64,000 nt of DNA from contig DGTQ01000017.1 of NCBI GenBank assembly GCA_002394365.1, positions 216,798-280,797 on the forward strand, given 5' to 3'. Within the stretch, counting starts at the first letter, position 1; each line of letters opens with the position of its first letter. Origin of the DNA: Prevotellaceae bacterium UBA4332 (GTDB lineage: Bacteria; Bacteroidota; Bacteroidia; Bacteroidales; Bacteroidaceae). The notes beneath the pieces were generated by a model, which was not told the origin of the DNA, did no database searches, and was given only the letters and a program-made list of their open reading frames with translations. Made by a program: the position numbers and the translations under genes. Shown one piece after another: positions 1 to 8,109 of this stretch.

Positions 1-85
1 AACAACTGAGTGCCCCTCTCCCACCCCAGACGACAAGCCGCTTAGCAAATACCAGCGCAAGCAGGCTCAGCTTTCCAACTGCTAA
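1..85 (+). CDS. C-terminal end of an unidentified protein (partial)
   Basis: A frame open from the window edge ends at TAA 83-85. It gives a polar, lysine-rich tail ending KQAQLSNC. The next gene starts 36 bp downstream on the same strand. Only 27 residues are visible, so no family can be named and the frame could be fortuitous. Confidence 0.35.
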   Translation, partial: TTECPSPTPDDKPLSKYQRKQAQLSNC

Positions 86-117
86 TTACTCATTACTAAT
101 TGCTCATTACCAATTAA
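83..117 (+). repeat. Short heptamer repeat (ATTACTC/ATTACTA type)
   Basis: About 4.5 degenerate copies of a 7-bp unit (ATTACTC, ATTACTA, ATTGCTC, ATTACCA) fill the space before the start codon at 122. It is one of several heptamer arrays in this window with different sequences but the same unit length. Confidence 0.6.
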
Positions 118-121
118 AGAG

Positions 122-1342
122 ATGGAACGCCTGCTTCACTATACTTGGAGACACAAACTGCTGCCATTGGGAGAACTGAGGACTACCGATGGCAGGCTTA
201 TAGAGGTTATACATCCTGGGATTTACAACAGCAGTGATGCAGGACCTGACTTCTTTAATGCCAAGATAAAAGTTGACGGGGTAATCTGGGCAGGCAATGT
301 GGAATTGCACATTAAGGCAAGCGACTGGTACAGACACCACCACGACAGCGACCCAGCATATGATAGCGTCATACTCCATGTAGTGTGCCAAGCCGATATG
401 GAAGTCAAGACCTCACAAGGCAAAACTCTCACCACATTCGAACTGCCTGTTGCCGAACAGTTGCGCCACGACTACGACGAACTGATACGCTCTGAAAAAT
501 ATCCTCCCTGCTATCGTATTATCAAGGAAATACCTCGGCTGAAGCAACACAGCTGGCTGAGCACCTTGCAAGTAGAGCGTCTGAAACAAAAGACAGAGGC
601 TATAGAAGAACGCGTCAGGGTAAACAACAATTCGTGGGAGGCTGGCTATTTTGCTACCCTTACCCGCAACTTTGGTTTCGGAATAAACAGCGAGGCTTTC
701 GAGATGTGGGCATCAGCCCTGCCACTCAATTCTGTGGTACACCATCGCGACAACCTTTTTCAGGTGGAGGCTTTCTTTATCGGTATGGCTGGTTTGCTTG
801 ACAAGGTGGAGGAACGCTACGCCAGAGAGTTTGCCTACCTTCAGCGTAAGTTTGACTTAAAGCCCATCGACCCCAAGATATGGAAATATCTGCGCACCCG
901 TCCTCAGAATTTTCCTCACGTGCGCATCATGCAACTGGCAAAAATGTACCACGAACAGCGTACTTCCTTGAGCCAACTCCTTGCCTGCAAGACGACGAAG
1001 GACATTTCCACCTTATATAATGTAAAGGGAGCGAAACTCGACCTGCTCATCATCAACACAGCTGTTCCTGCTATCTTTGCCTACGGCAGGCACCACGCTA
1101 AAGAGGAATACGAAACACAAGCCTTCGACCTGCTCGAGACAATAAAGGCTGAGGACAACAACATAGTGCGCATGTGGAAGGAATGTGGGCTGGAGGTTAA
1201 GACGGCAGGAGACTCACAAGCCCTCATCCAACTGAAGAAAGAATATTGCGACAAGAAAGAGTGCATCAGATGTCGCTTCGGCTATGAATTTCTGTCTGGA
1301 GAATATCGCAACAAGTTCTTTTCTGAAGAAAGAATAACCTGA
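122..1342 (+). CDS. DUF2851 family protein
   Basis: A 406-aa cytoplasmic protein without signal peptide or membrane segment. It begins MERLLHYTWRHKLLPLG and has a GPDFFNAKIKVDG segment and a C-terminal cysteine cluster (KKECIRCRFGYEFL). I associate this pattern with the DUF2851 family, which is near-universal in Bacteroidetes and has no established function. Length and both ends fit the family. The start at 122 follows the heptamer repeat directly and lacks a clear Shine-Dalgarno, which is normal in this phylum. The next gene begins 73 bp downstream, so they may be co-transcribed. Confidence 0.8.
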   Translation: MERLLHYTWRHKLLPLGELRTTDGRLIEVIHPGIYNSSDAGPDFFNAKIKVDGVIWAGNVELHIKASDWYRHHHDSDPAYDSVILHVVCQADMEVKTSQGKTLTTFELPVAEQLRHDYDELIRSEKYPPCYRIIKEIPRLKQHSWLSTLQVERLKQKTEAIEERVRVNNNSWEAGYFATLTRNFGFGINSEAFEMWASALPLNSVVHHRDNLFQVEAFFIGMAGLLDKVEERYAREFAYLQRKFDLKPIDPKIWKYLRTRPQNFPHVRIMQLAKMYHEQRTSLSQLLACKTTKDISTLYNVKGAKLDLLIINTAVPAIFAYGRHHAKEEYETQAFDLLETIKAEDNNIVRMWKECGLEVKTAGDSQALIQLKKEYCDKKECIRCRFGYEFLSGEYRNKFFSEERIT

Positions 1343-1373
1343 CACGCAATGTCTATAATTACCCCTGCACAAA

Positions 1374-1410
1374 TCTTAATTTTTAATTTTCAACTTTCAA
1401 TTTTCAATTA
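1374..1410 (+). repeat. TTTTCAA heptamer repeat
   Basis: A run of about five 7-bp units (TTTTCAA/TTTTAAT/TTTCAAC) lies just upstream of the start at 1416. The same unit appears inside the signal-peptide codons of the S46 peptidase and of several exported proteins in this window. Confidence 0.65.
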
Positions 1411-1415
1411 CATAC

Positions 1416-2699
1416 ATGGTATTAAATTACATCTTTGTAGCATTTTTCGTGATAGCCTTTGCTATAGGACTGTTTCGTCTCATCGTTCTGGGCGATACGG
1501 AGGTTTTCCCTGCCATGATGAATTCTACCTTCGATTCGTCAAAGACAGCATTCGAAATCTCTCTCGGTCTTACTGGTGTGCTCGCCCTCTGGCTTGGCAT
1601 CATGAAGATTGGTGAGAAAGGCGGCGTGGTAAACGTCATAGCCAAACTCCTCTCTCCTGTATTCACAAAACTCTTTCCCGACATTCCCAAGGGCCACCCC
1701 GTAACGGGCAGTATCTTCATGAACATAGCTGCCAATATGCTGGGACTTGACAATGCTGCCACCCCTTTGGGCTTAAAGGCTATGGAGCAGATGCAGGAGA
1801 TAAACAAGGCGAAGAACGAGGAGATAAAACAAAAGAATCCTTCTGCCGACCTGGAGAAACTTAACGCCACAGCTACCAACCCCATGATAATGTTCCTTGT
1901 GCTCAACACCTCGGGACTCACACTGATACCTGTCAGCATCATGGTGTATCGCGCACAGATGGGAGCTGCCCAGCCTACAGACATCTTCATCCCAATTCTG
2001 CTTGCCACCTTCTTTGCCACACTTGCTGGCATAATAGCAACGTGCCTCTATCAGCGCATCAACCTCTTTAATCGCACCCTGCTCCTCACGCTTGGCGGCA
2101 TGTGTGTTGCTGTGGCAGGCATCATCTGGGGTTTCTCTCAGATGGACAAAGAGACGATGGACGCTGTATCTACTGGCACAGCCAATATTCTGCTGATGAC
2201 TATCATCGTGGGCTTTATCGTGGCTGGAGTAAGGAAGAAGGTCAACGTCTATGACGCCTTTATCGAGGGAGCCAAGGAAGGTTTCCAGACAGCTGTACGC
2301 ATCATCCCCTATCTTGTGGCTATCCTTGTGGGCATCGGAGTATTTCGTGCTTCAGGTACTATGGACGCTCTGATAGACGGAATGCGCTGGAGTGTTGCCG
2401 CTTGCGGCTTTAATGCCGACTGGGTGGGCGCTATGCCTACAGCCTTGATGAAGCCTCTCTCTGGCAGTGGGGCACGCGGCATGATGGTTGATGCAATGAC
2501 TACCTATGGTGCTGATTCTTTCATTGGCAGGCTCTCCTGCATCTTCCAGGGTAGCACAGACACCACGTTCTACATTCTTGCCGTCTATTTTGGCAGTGTA
2601 AGCATTCGTCACACTCGCCACGCCGTAGCCTGTGGTTTGCTTGCCGACCTTGCTGGCATCATTGCGGCTATCGCCATTGCCTACCTCTTTTTTGGTTAA
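1416..2699 (+). CDS. Nucleoside-recognition membrane protein (SpmA-SpmB fusion type)
   Basis: A 427-aa polytopic membrane protein with two nucleoside-recognition (Gate) type halves. The first half has GIMKIGEKGGVVNVIAKLL and FMNIAANMLGLDNAATPLGL. The second has the matching PTALMKPLSGSGARGMM and GSTDTTFYILAVYFGSV. This tandem arrangement corresponds to fused SpmA and SpmB, known from Bacillus spores but common in non-sporulating Bacteroidetes, where the role and substrate are unknown. ATG 1416 begins a hydrophobic first helix and is preferred to an upstream ATG at 1349 in another frame. The gene ends at a bidirectional terminator. Confidence 0.8.
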   Translation: MVLNYIFVAFFVIAFAIGLFRLIVLGDTEVFPAMMNSTFDSSKTAFEISLGLTGVLALWLGIMKIGEKGGVVNVIAKLLSPVFTKLFPDIPKGHPVTGSIFMNIAANMLGLDNAATPLGLKAMEQMQEINKAKNEEIKQKNPSADLEKLNATATNPMIMFLVLNTSGLTLIPVSIMVYRAQMGAAQPTDIFIPILLATFFATLAGIIATCLYQRINLFNRTLLLTLGGMCVAVAGIIWGFSQMDKETMDAVSTGTANILLMTIIVGFIVAGVRKKVNVYDAFIEGAKEGFQTAVRIIPYLVAILVGIGVFRASGTMDALIDGMRWSVAACGFNADWVGAMPTALMKPLSGSGARGMMVDAMTTYGADSFIGRLSCIFQGSTDTTFYILAVYFGSVSIRHTRHAVACGLLADLAGIIAAIAIAYLFFG

Positions 2700-2726
2700 G
2701 CGTTAGCACATAAGAACACAAGTAAG

Positions 2727-2766
2727 AAAAAAGGTTCAGGGGTATGTTTACTCCTGAACCTTTTTT
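2727..2766. terminator. Bidirectional intrinsic terminator
   Basis: A 14-bp perfect stem (AAAAAAGGTTCAGG with its complement) and a 12-nt loop have an A-run on the left and a T-run on the right, so the hairpin can terminate from both sides. The right arm and part of the loop also encode the last codons and the TAA (2748-2750) of the S46 peptidase. Confidence 0.85.
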
Positions 2767-4925
2767 TCTGCCCTTATTCCGAGCTCGTCAAGCAGACGGT
2801 CGGCATGCGCCCATTTATCCATAAGGTAGAGCACATAGCGAATATCCACGTTAATGCAACGGGCAAGCGTGTCGTCATAATGTATGTCGGCAGAGAGACT
2901 GTCCCAGTTGCCGTCGAAGGCAAGACCTATGAGCTTGCCGTCGCCATTGATGACAGGCGAGCCAGAGTTGCCACCAGTAATATCGTTGTTGGTGAGGAAG
3001 CAGAGGTTGAGCGTCTTGGAGAGTTTGTCGGCATAGATGCCATAGTCCTTCACGCCAAAAAGCTCATGAAAGACGGGCTCGGCAAAGTATTCCTCTACTA
3101 TGTCGGCTTTCTTCATCTTGTCGGCAAGACTCTTGGCAGTGGTGTAATAGCCAGAATCATAGCCGTTTATGCTGTAGCCTCCCACCTGTCCGTAGGACAT
3201 GCGCATGGTGAAGTTGGCATCGCTATAGTGGGGCATATCCTGCTCCATGCGCACTTTTGCTGCACATAGCAGGCGCTCCTGCACGTCTATGCTATCCTTG
3301 AGAGAATCAACAACCAGCCTGAGGTCGGCAAGGGTCTCTACGAGCGACAAGCCAAACTTCATTCCGTAGTCTCTCTCCATCTTCTTTGTGGTCTTTACCT
3401 TCAGCTTTGTTCCCGACTTCATAAGTATGGAGTTGTCGTACATCTCGTTGACGTAGCGGGTGTAGTCTCCTCCGAAGTCCTTGTCTATCGTCTGATAGAA
3501 CGAGGGAATGTAGGCAGTATCCTTCATCTGCTCGCGATAGTTCTTCATCATCTCCACGAGCGCCTCGCTGTCGAGGGCTTTGTCCCATGAGTCGCTGTTG
3601 TCCTCAAACACTACATACTGCTTGCTGGGCTTGTTTTCTGGTCCCAGCACGGGCATACCGTTATAGTATTTTGAGGCTCTGAGGGCAAGTTCGTTCTGAC
3701 AGCGCTTGCCGAACGACTCATTAAAGAAGGTGAGGGCACGCATAGCGTCGGCACGCTCCTTATAGAGCCTTTCCAACTTGGCAAAATCAAGGGGCATACC
3801 TGTAGAGTCGGCATAGTGCTGTATGCGCTTTTCGTACTCGCGCTTCATGTTGACAATGCCGATGGAATCTATACATTTCGTCATGCCTATGGCATTCTTC
3901 CAGTAGTTAGAGCTGTGGGCATACTTTGAGTCATACTTTATGCGTACAGCCTCCGACTGGCTCATGTGCTTCTTCATCACCTTCTGCTTCACCCCGCGAA
4001 CCTGCTGCATGGGGTAAAAGACGCTGTTTTTCATCTCCTCTATGCCGTAGCTGGAGAGATAGCGCTCTGTGCTTCCTGGGTAGCCTATCGTCATGGCAAA
4101 ATCCTCTGGCTTGTAGCCGTCCATCGATATCGGCAGATAAGTGGGAGTGATGCCTCTGGCAAGACTGAGAGAGTCCATGCCCATAGGCACGTTTTGCTCG
4201 CTGTAGTCAGCAGGAGCACCCATCTTGGGGTCAACATAGATGCGGAATACGGATATGTCGCACGTCTGGCGAGGCCACATCCAGTTGTCTGTCTCGCCGC
4301 CATACTTGCCCAACGACTTCGTGGGGGCATAGACCAGTCGCAGGTCATTATAGCGCTGGTAGGTGGTAGCATAATATTTGTTGCCCTCGAAGAAGGGGTC
4401 TATCTCCACATAGTAGGTGGTGTCTATCTTCTTTGCCTCCTTCGTCATCACCTCGTTCAGCGAGTCTATGAGGGCACTCTTCTCCATATTGCCCATATCA
4501 TAGATGCCCAGCGAGTCGAGCTTGGGGGTAATGTCCTTCTGCTCCCTCATGAAAGCCACAAACATGTTCTCGTTCTTCAGTTCGTCGGCATAGGTCGAGG
4601 CATAGAATCCGTTCAGCATATAGTCGTGCTCCACAGTAGAATGGCTTCTGATAGCCTCGAAGCCACAATGGTGGTTGGTAAACACCAGACCTCTTGGCGA
4701 TACCACCTCGCCAGTACAGAAGCCAGAGAAGTTTACTATGCAGTTGCTCAGTCCGCCATAGAGGGAAGACTTAGGCAGGCGATAGCCCTCAGCCTTCATT
4801 TGTTCATACACGGCATCAGGAAGGTCATACAATGTCCACATGCCCTCGTCGGCATGAAGCTGATTGAAAATTGAAAATTGAAAATTGAAAATTAAAATCA
4901 GCGATGAAATCAGCAGTTTTCTCAT
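2748..4925 (-). CDS. S46 family dipeptidyl-peptidase (DPP7-like)
   Basis: A 725-aa secreted serine exopeptidase that would remove N-terminal dipeptides from peptides in the periplasm or at the cell surface. The signal peptide is about 25 residues (MRKLLISSLILIFNFQFSIF...LHA). Catalytic signatures are the His in TNHHCGFEAIRSH and the Ser in TGGNSGSPV. In characterised S46 enzymes the residue 18 positions after that Ser sets P1 preference, Gly in DPP7 types and Arg in DPP11 types. Here it is Gly (AFDGNW), which suggests hydrophobic rather than acidic P1 preference. The signal-peptide core is encoded by a heptamer repeat. It is convergent with the nucleoside-recognition gene and shares its terminator. 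Confidence 0.9.
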   Translation of the reverse strand: MRKLLISSLILIFNFQFSIFNQLHADEGMWTLYDLPDAVYEQMKAEGYRLPKSSLYGGLSNCIVNFSGFCTGEVVSPRGLVFTNHHCGFEAIRSHSTVEHDYMLNGFYASTYADELKNENMFVAFMREQKDITPKLDSLGIYDMGNMEKSALIDSLNEVMTKEAKKIDTTYYVEIDPFFEGNKYYATTYQRYNDLRLVYAPTKSLGKYGGETDNWMWPRQTCDISVFRIYVDPKMGAPADYSEQNVPMGMDSLSLARGITPTYLPISMDGYKPEDFAMTIGYPGSTERYLSSYGIEEMKNSVFYPMQQVRGVKQKVMKKHMSQSEAVRIKYDSKYAHSSNYWKNAIGMTKCIDSIGIVNMKREYEKRIQHYADSTGMPLDFAKLERLYKERADAMRALTFFNESFGKRCQNELALRASKYYNGMPVLGPENKPSKQYVVFEDNSDSWDKALDSEALVEMMKNYREQMKDTAYIPSFYQTIDKDFGGDYTRYVNEMYDNSILMKSGTKLKVKTTKKMERDYGMKFGLSLVETLADLRLVVDSLKDSIDVQERLLCAAKVRMEQDMPHYSDANFTMRMSYGQVGGYSINGYDSGYYTTAKSLADKMKKADIVEEYFAEPVFHELFGVKDYGIYADKLSKTLNLCFLTNNDITGGNSGSPVINGDGKLIGLAFDGNWDSLSADIHYDDTLARCINVDIRYVLYLMDKWAHADRLLDELGIRAEKKVQE
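4862..4898 (-). repeat. TTTTCAA heptamer repeat encoding the signal-peptide core
   Basis: About five copies of the 7-bp unit TTTTCAA (sense strand) lie inside the first 30 codons of the S46 peptidase and encode IFNFQFSIFN. The unit is open in all three frames on this strand, while the opposite strand produces TGA. Gain or loss of one unit shifts the reading frame. Confidence 0.8.
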
Positions 4926-4965
4926 TATCTATAATCTTTTTTTCTGTAATCAATAAATCTGCACC

Positions 4966-6570
4966 TTATCTGAACTTCTTGCCTATTACAGGCAAAGAGG
5001 AAAGGGGCACATCATTCTTCACCACCAGCACAAGGTAAGCAAGTATCAATACGGTGTTGCAAAGCAACTGCAACCACATCTGCGGAATCCTTGTGGCAAG
5101 GTCCATAGCATAGTAGAAACACAGGGTGACCACAACATAGGTTGAGATGCCCTTCAGGTCGTAGTTTATGGGGTATTTCTTCTGCCCTACGAGGTAGGAC
5201 AAGGTCATAGCCGTACCATAACCTGCCACACCACCCCAGGCGCAAGCCATATAGCTGTACTCTGGTATGAACAATACGTTCACCCCCACCAGCACAGCAC
5301 AACCAGCCAGGCTGAACCAAGCGCCCCAGATGGTCTTGTCGATGAGCTTGTACCAGAAGGAGAGGTTGAAATAGACACCCATCATAATCTCTGCCGTCAT
5401 CACTATCGGCACCACCTTCAGCCCCTCGCGATACTCTGCACCCAGAATGTACTGGAGCAAGGGCATATAGCCCATCACGCAGAGGAAGGCAAACAGGGTG
5501 AAGATGATGAAATATTTCATAGCCTGAGCATAGTATTCCGTCTTGTCAGCATCCTTAGACTTGGCAAAGACAATAGGCTCGTAAGCATAGCGGAAGGCTT
5601 GCGTTATCATAGCCATAATCATGGCAATCTTGGCACAAGCACCATAAATGCCCAGTTCCACCACTCCCTGCGTCTTGTCAGGATACACTATGGGGAAAAT
5701 CATCTTGTCAGCCGTCTGGTTCAGTATGCCAGCTATGCCCAGCACCAGTATAGGCCACGAATAGCTCAGCATGCGACGTGCTAATTGAAAATTGAGGCCC
5801 CTCCCTGACCTCCCCCCGCTCCAACTTGTTGGCTTTGCTTGCAAAGAAGGGGAGGAGCTATATTCTCCCCCTTGGGGGGAGTTCTTGCGCTCCAGTAGGT
5901 GCTCAGGCGCAGAGCGGAACTTGCTCTGGCAAGCCAACAAGTTGGAGCGAGATGGGGTCTTGTATTCCTCTATCAACTCTGGAATAAAGAAGAAGGTGAT
6001 AAACCCTGTGCACACAAGGTTGAGGAAGAAAACGTAGAACACATCCGTCTTACCCAGAAAGACGAAATAGAGCAGGTTAAGCCCTATGTTCATGATGATA
6101 AAGAGCAACTTGAGCGAGGCAAACTTCACTGCTTTCTTCTTGTACCTGAGGTAAGAAAACGGTATCGCCTGCACAGCATCAAGCGCCACCACCACAGCCA
6201 TCATCTCTATGTACTCCTTGTGGTCGCTGTAATGCAAGGCGTCAGCTATCGGCTCTATGCCCAGAAAAACAACAGCCAGGAAAACAGCCGACAAAGTGCA
6301 CACCACAGCCATCGACGTAGAGAAAACCGCATGAGGATTCTCCCCCTCCTTGTTGGCAAAGCGGAAGAAAGTAGTCTCCATGCCAAACGTAAGCAGCACC
6401 AGTATCAGCGCCACGTAGGCATACAAATTGGTAACCACACCATAGCCGCCACTCTGGGCAGCAATAACGTGAGTGTAAAGAGGAACGAGCAGGTAGTTCA
6501 AAAACCTGCCCACTATGCTGCTAAGGCCGTAAATAGCCGTATCCTTAGCCAGAGATTTCATTGAAGCCAT
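4966..6570 (-). CDS. Oligosaccharide flippase (Wzx/MOP superfamily) with an in-frame repeat insertion
   Basis: A 534-aa inner-membrane protein with about 12-14 hydrophobic segments. It starts MASMKSLAKDTAIYGLSSIV, typical of polysaccharide-biosynthesis flippases that move lipid-linked glycans across the inner membrane. Residues about 205-262 are a hydrophilic Ser/Pro-rich block between a cytoplasmic stretch ending IEEYKT and LARRMLSYSWPILV. That block is encoded by a palindromic repeat (5783-5957) and breaks an otherwise standard ~475-aa protein. It sits in a predicted loop, so function may survive. No glycosyltransferases adjoin it. Confidence 0.85.
   Translation of the reverse strand: MASMKSLAKDTAIYGLSSIVGRFLNYLLVPLYTHVIAAQSGGYGVVTNLYAYVALILVLLTFGMETTFFRFANKEGENPHAVFSTSMAVVCTLSAVFLAVVFLGIEPIADALHYSDHKEYIEMMAVVVALDAVQAIPFSYLRYKKKAVKFASLKLLFIIMNIGLNLLYFVFLGKTDVFYVFFLNLVCTGFITFFFIPELIEEYKTPSRSNLLACQSKFRSAPEHLLERKNSPQGGEYSSSPSLQAKPTSWSGGRSGRGLNFQLARRMLSYSWPILVLGIAGILNQTADKMIFPIVYPDKTQGVVELGIYGACAKIAMIMAMITQAFRYAYEPIVFAKSKDADKTEYYAQAMKYFIIFTLFAFLCVMGYMPLLQYILGAEYREGLKVVPIVMTAEIMMGVYFNLSFWYKLIDKTIWGAWFSLAGCAVLVGVNVLFIPEYSYMACAWGGVAGYGTAMTLSYLVGQKKYPINYDLKGISTYVVVTLCFYYAMDLATRIPQMWLQLLCNTVLILAYLVLVVKNDVPLSSLPVIGKKFR
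5783..5957. repeat. Palindromic repeat element inserted in the flippase gene
   Basis: The insert of about 175 bp is bounded inside by a 19-bp perfect inverted repeat, CGCTCCAACTTGTTGGCTT at 5817-5835 and its complement at 5931-5949. It also contains TTGCGCTCCAGTAGGTGCTC (5885-5904) and a GGAACTTGCTCTGGC module. Pieces recur at 6616-6638, 10888-10917 and 24758-24778. The insert is a net multiple of three and free of stops in the gene's frame. No transposase is present; it resembles a REP/MITE-like dispersed repeat. Confidence 0.75.
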
Positions 6571-6615
6571 TGGCTGTTTTTCTTTTATTGTCTCGCTGTG
6601 CGAACGTAGCTTTTT

Positions 6616-6638
6616 TGCGCTCCAGTTGGTGCTCAGGC
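6616..6638. repeat. Fragment of the dispersed palindromic repeat
   Basis: The sequence TTGCGCTCCAGTTGGTGCTC, followed by AGGCGC, nearly matches 5885-5910 inside the flippase insertion. It lies in the predicted 5' leader of the flippase mRNA. Confidence 0.55.
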
Positions 6639-6706
6639 GCTTTCGTCAGTCACGAAATGACATCCTGCAACGTCGGCATTTCGCTACCCTCGCCAGAAAA
6701 TCTATG

Positions 6707-6737
6707 CAAAATTACTCAATTCCTCGATTACAACAAA
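6707..6737 (-). promoter_or_regulatory. Bacteroidetes-type promoter for the flippase
   Basis: On the minus strand TTTG (6734-6737) is followed after 19 bp by TAATTTTG (6707-6714), matching the -33 TTTG / -7 TAnnTTTG consensus. It would give a leader of about 130 nt. Confidence 0.6.
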
Positions 6738-6822
6738 AAAATCCCACCATTTTTTTTCATCTCCTTGCCTATTATCAAGTAATCATCCCCACCTTATTAT
6801 ATATATAGAGCCACAACCCCTG

Positions 6823-7063
6823 AACATTAAACATTAAATATTAAATATTAAACATTAAACATTGAACTCTAAACACTCAACCATAAACGCTCAGCACTCA
6901 ACGCTAAACTCTAAACGCTAAACGCTCAACCATAAACGCTCAGCACTCAACGCTAAACACTAAACTCTAAACGCTAAACTCTAAACCCTAAACTCTAAAC
7001 CCTAAACTCTAAACTCTAAACCCTAAACCCTAAACTCTAAACTCTAAACCCTAAACTCTAAAC
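6823..7063. repeat. Degenerate telomere-like heptamer array (TAAACCC/TAAACTC)
   Basis: About 34 tandem 7-bp units in 241 bp. They start as AACATTA/AATATTA, pass through AACGCTA/AACACTC and become nearly regular CTAAACT and CCTAAAC units at the right end. A higher-order block (CGCTCAACCATAAACGCTCA) occurs twice. The array is non-coding. The unit resembles a plant telomere repeat, which must be coincidental here. Confidence 0.85.
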
Positions 7064-7095
7064 TACAATCCCCCCTTCCTTTGCCTCCAACTATC

Positions 7096-7201
7096 AAACT
7101 AACCTGTTTTGTAGAACAAACTAGCTTAGTTTGTTGAACAAAGTAGGCTACTTTGATAAACAAAATAGGTTAGTTTGTTCAACAAAGTAGCCTATTTTGT
7201 T
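7096..7201. repeat. Cluster of nested palindromes
   Basis: Related inverted repeats alternate: AACAAACTAGCTTAGTTTGT (about 7115-7134), CAAAGTAGGCTACTTTG (7139-7155) and an AACAAAGTAGCCTATTTTGT block (about 7181-7200). CAAACTAACCTGTTTTG (7096-7112) pairs with CAAAATAGGTTAGTTTG (7160-7176) around the first two. A multi-arm structure is possible in single-stranded DNA or RNA. Confidence 0.7.
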
Positions 7202-7813
7202 ATTTAGAAGCACAGCATCCACCATTCCGAGCTCAGTAACCACAAGGAAAAGCACAGATTTTACCTCAAAAAGCAAAACTCTGACGAGCAAAAGCAAAAC
7301 GACAAAAAAGAAAAACACAACATTTATTTTGCCATATAGATTATTTATTGTAACTTTGCATTGCACCTCTTGGGAGAAATCGAGAGGCTGCAAGATAAGC
7401 GTAGTGTGCTTTTGACCTAATCAAACAAATTCGCCAAATTTGAAAAAGCAGAAGGAAAAAGACTTTCACAACGCCTTGTCTGTTGTATGTGAACAGGCGC
7501 AAATATGGCATCCTCGCCGTATTGCCTTGGCATATATGACGGCGTGGGTATATGTGTTTGTTCGTTTCTGCTGAGGCGTTTGGCGATGCCTGTTTGATTG
7601 GTGAACTCACAGAAACTCGCGCCTTTTTAGTATGCAGAAACAGACAACAGACTTAACTATAGGGGAAGCCTTCAAGAAAGACTGTGAGAAAGGTTAATCC
7701 CAAAATTCTATATGTTTTTCGGGATTAGGCTCATGTTAGAAGTGATTAAAGAGGCGACTTCTACCCAGACATGCTGCTAAGGGAGACGAGTAAGGAGAAA
7801 ATGCACTAAACAT
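7202..7813. other. Intergenic region with decayed sequence
   Basis: About 610 bp without a convincing gene. It holds a 21-codon open frame (7633-7698) whose start, MQKQTTDLTIGEAF, resembles the start of the small protein encoded at 7865 (MQQTAREITTGKMF), so it may be a fragment of a related antitoxin-like gene. Nothing else was recognised. Confidence 0.4.
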
Positions 7814-7844
7814 TTTGCTTATTTCACAAAAAGTTGTAACTTTG
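7814..7844 (+). promoter_or_regulatory. Promoter of the small two-gene unit
   Basis: TTTG (7814-7817), a 19-bp spacer and TAACTTTG (7837-7844) match the Bacteroidetes consensus exactly. Transcription would start about 15 bp before the ATG at 7865. Confidence 0.75.
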
Positions 7845-7864
7845 CGGTGAAAAAAGAATAGATT

Positions 7865-8098
7865 ATGCAACAGACTGCAAGAGAAATAACAACTGGAAAG
7901 ATGTTTGTAGATGCGCTTGGACCTATGGTAAACGATAGGGAAAAAGTGCAGGAGGTGTTGTTATTCATTCGTGCAATGAGGGAAGCTGGAGGAAAACCTT
8001 TTCCTGAAATGTCCTTTGACGATCTTGATGGTTGCATACCTTTGCCGGAAGCTTTTTCAAAGTTAAAAGAGGAAGTACGACTAAGCTATAACTTATAA
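7865..8098 (+). CDS. Small protein, possible antitoxin
   Basis: A 77-aa acidic, soluble protein (MQQTAREITTGKMFVDAL...). It has its own consensus promoter and lies 11 bp upstream of a 105-aa partner. I do not recognise the family. Size, order (small acidic protein first) and the compact partner suggest the antitoxin of a type II toxin-antitoxin unit. It could equally be an unrelated conserved small protein. Confidence 0.6.
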   Translation: MQQTAREITTGKMFVDALGPMVNDREKVQEVLLFIRAMREAGGKPFPEMSFDDLDGCIPLPEAFSKLKEEVRLSYNL

Positions 8099-8109
8099 TA
8101 TAGCTGATA

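Noticed and set aside
3966..4874. 302-aa open frame opposite the S46 peptidase
   Set aside because: The minus strand encodes a clear S46 enzyme; the plus-strand frame has no recognisable motif and is explained by codon bias.
5817..5949. Insertion sequence in the flippase gene
   Set aside because: The insert is only ~175 bp, encodes no transposase and keeps the reading frame; it is a short dispersed repeat.
5899..6564. 221-aa open frame opposite the flippase
   Set aside because: The sequence is a His/Arg/Gln-rich shadow of a membrane protein gene.
6823..7063. CRISPR array
   Set aside because: The repeats are 7 bp in direct tandem without spacers, and no cas genes are present.
6823..7063. 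Eukaryotic telomere contamination
   Set aside because: The array is degenerate, grades into AT-rich units and is flanked by bacterial genes and bacterial promoters.
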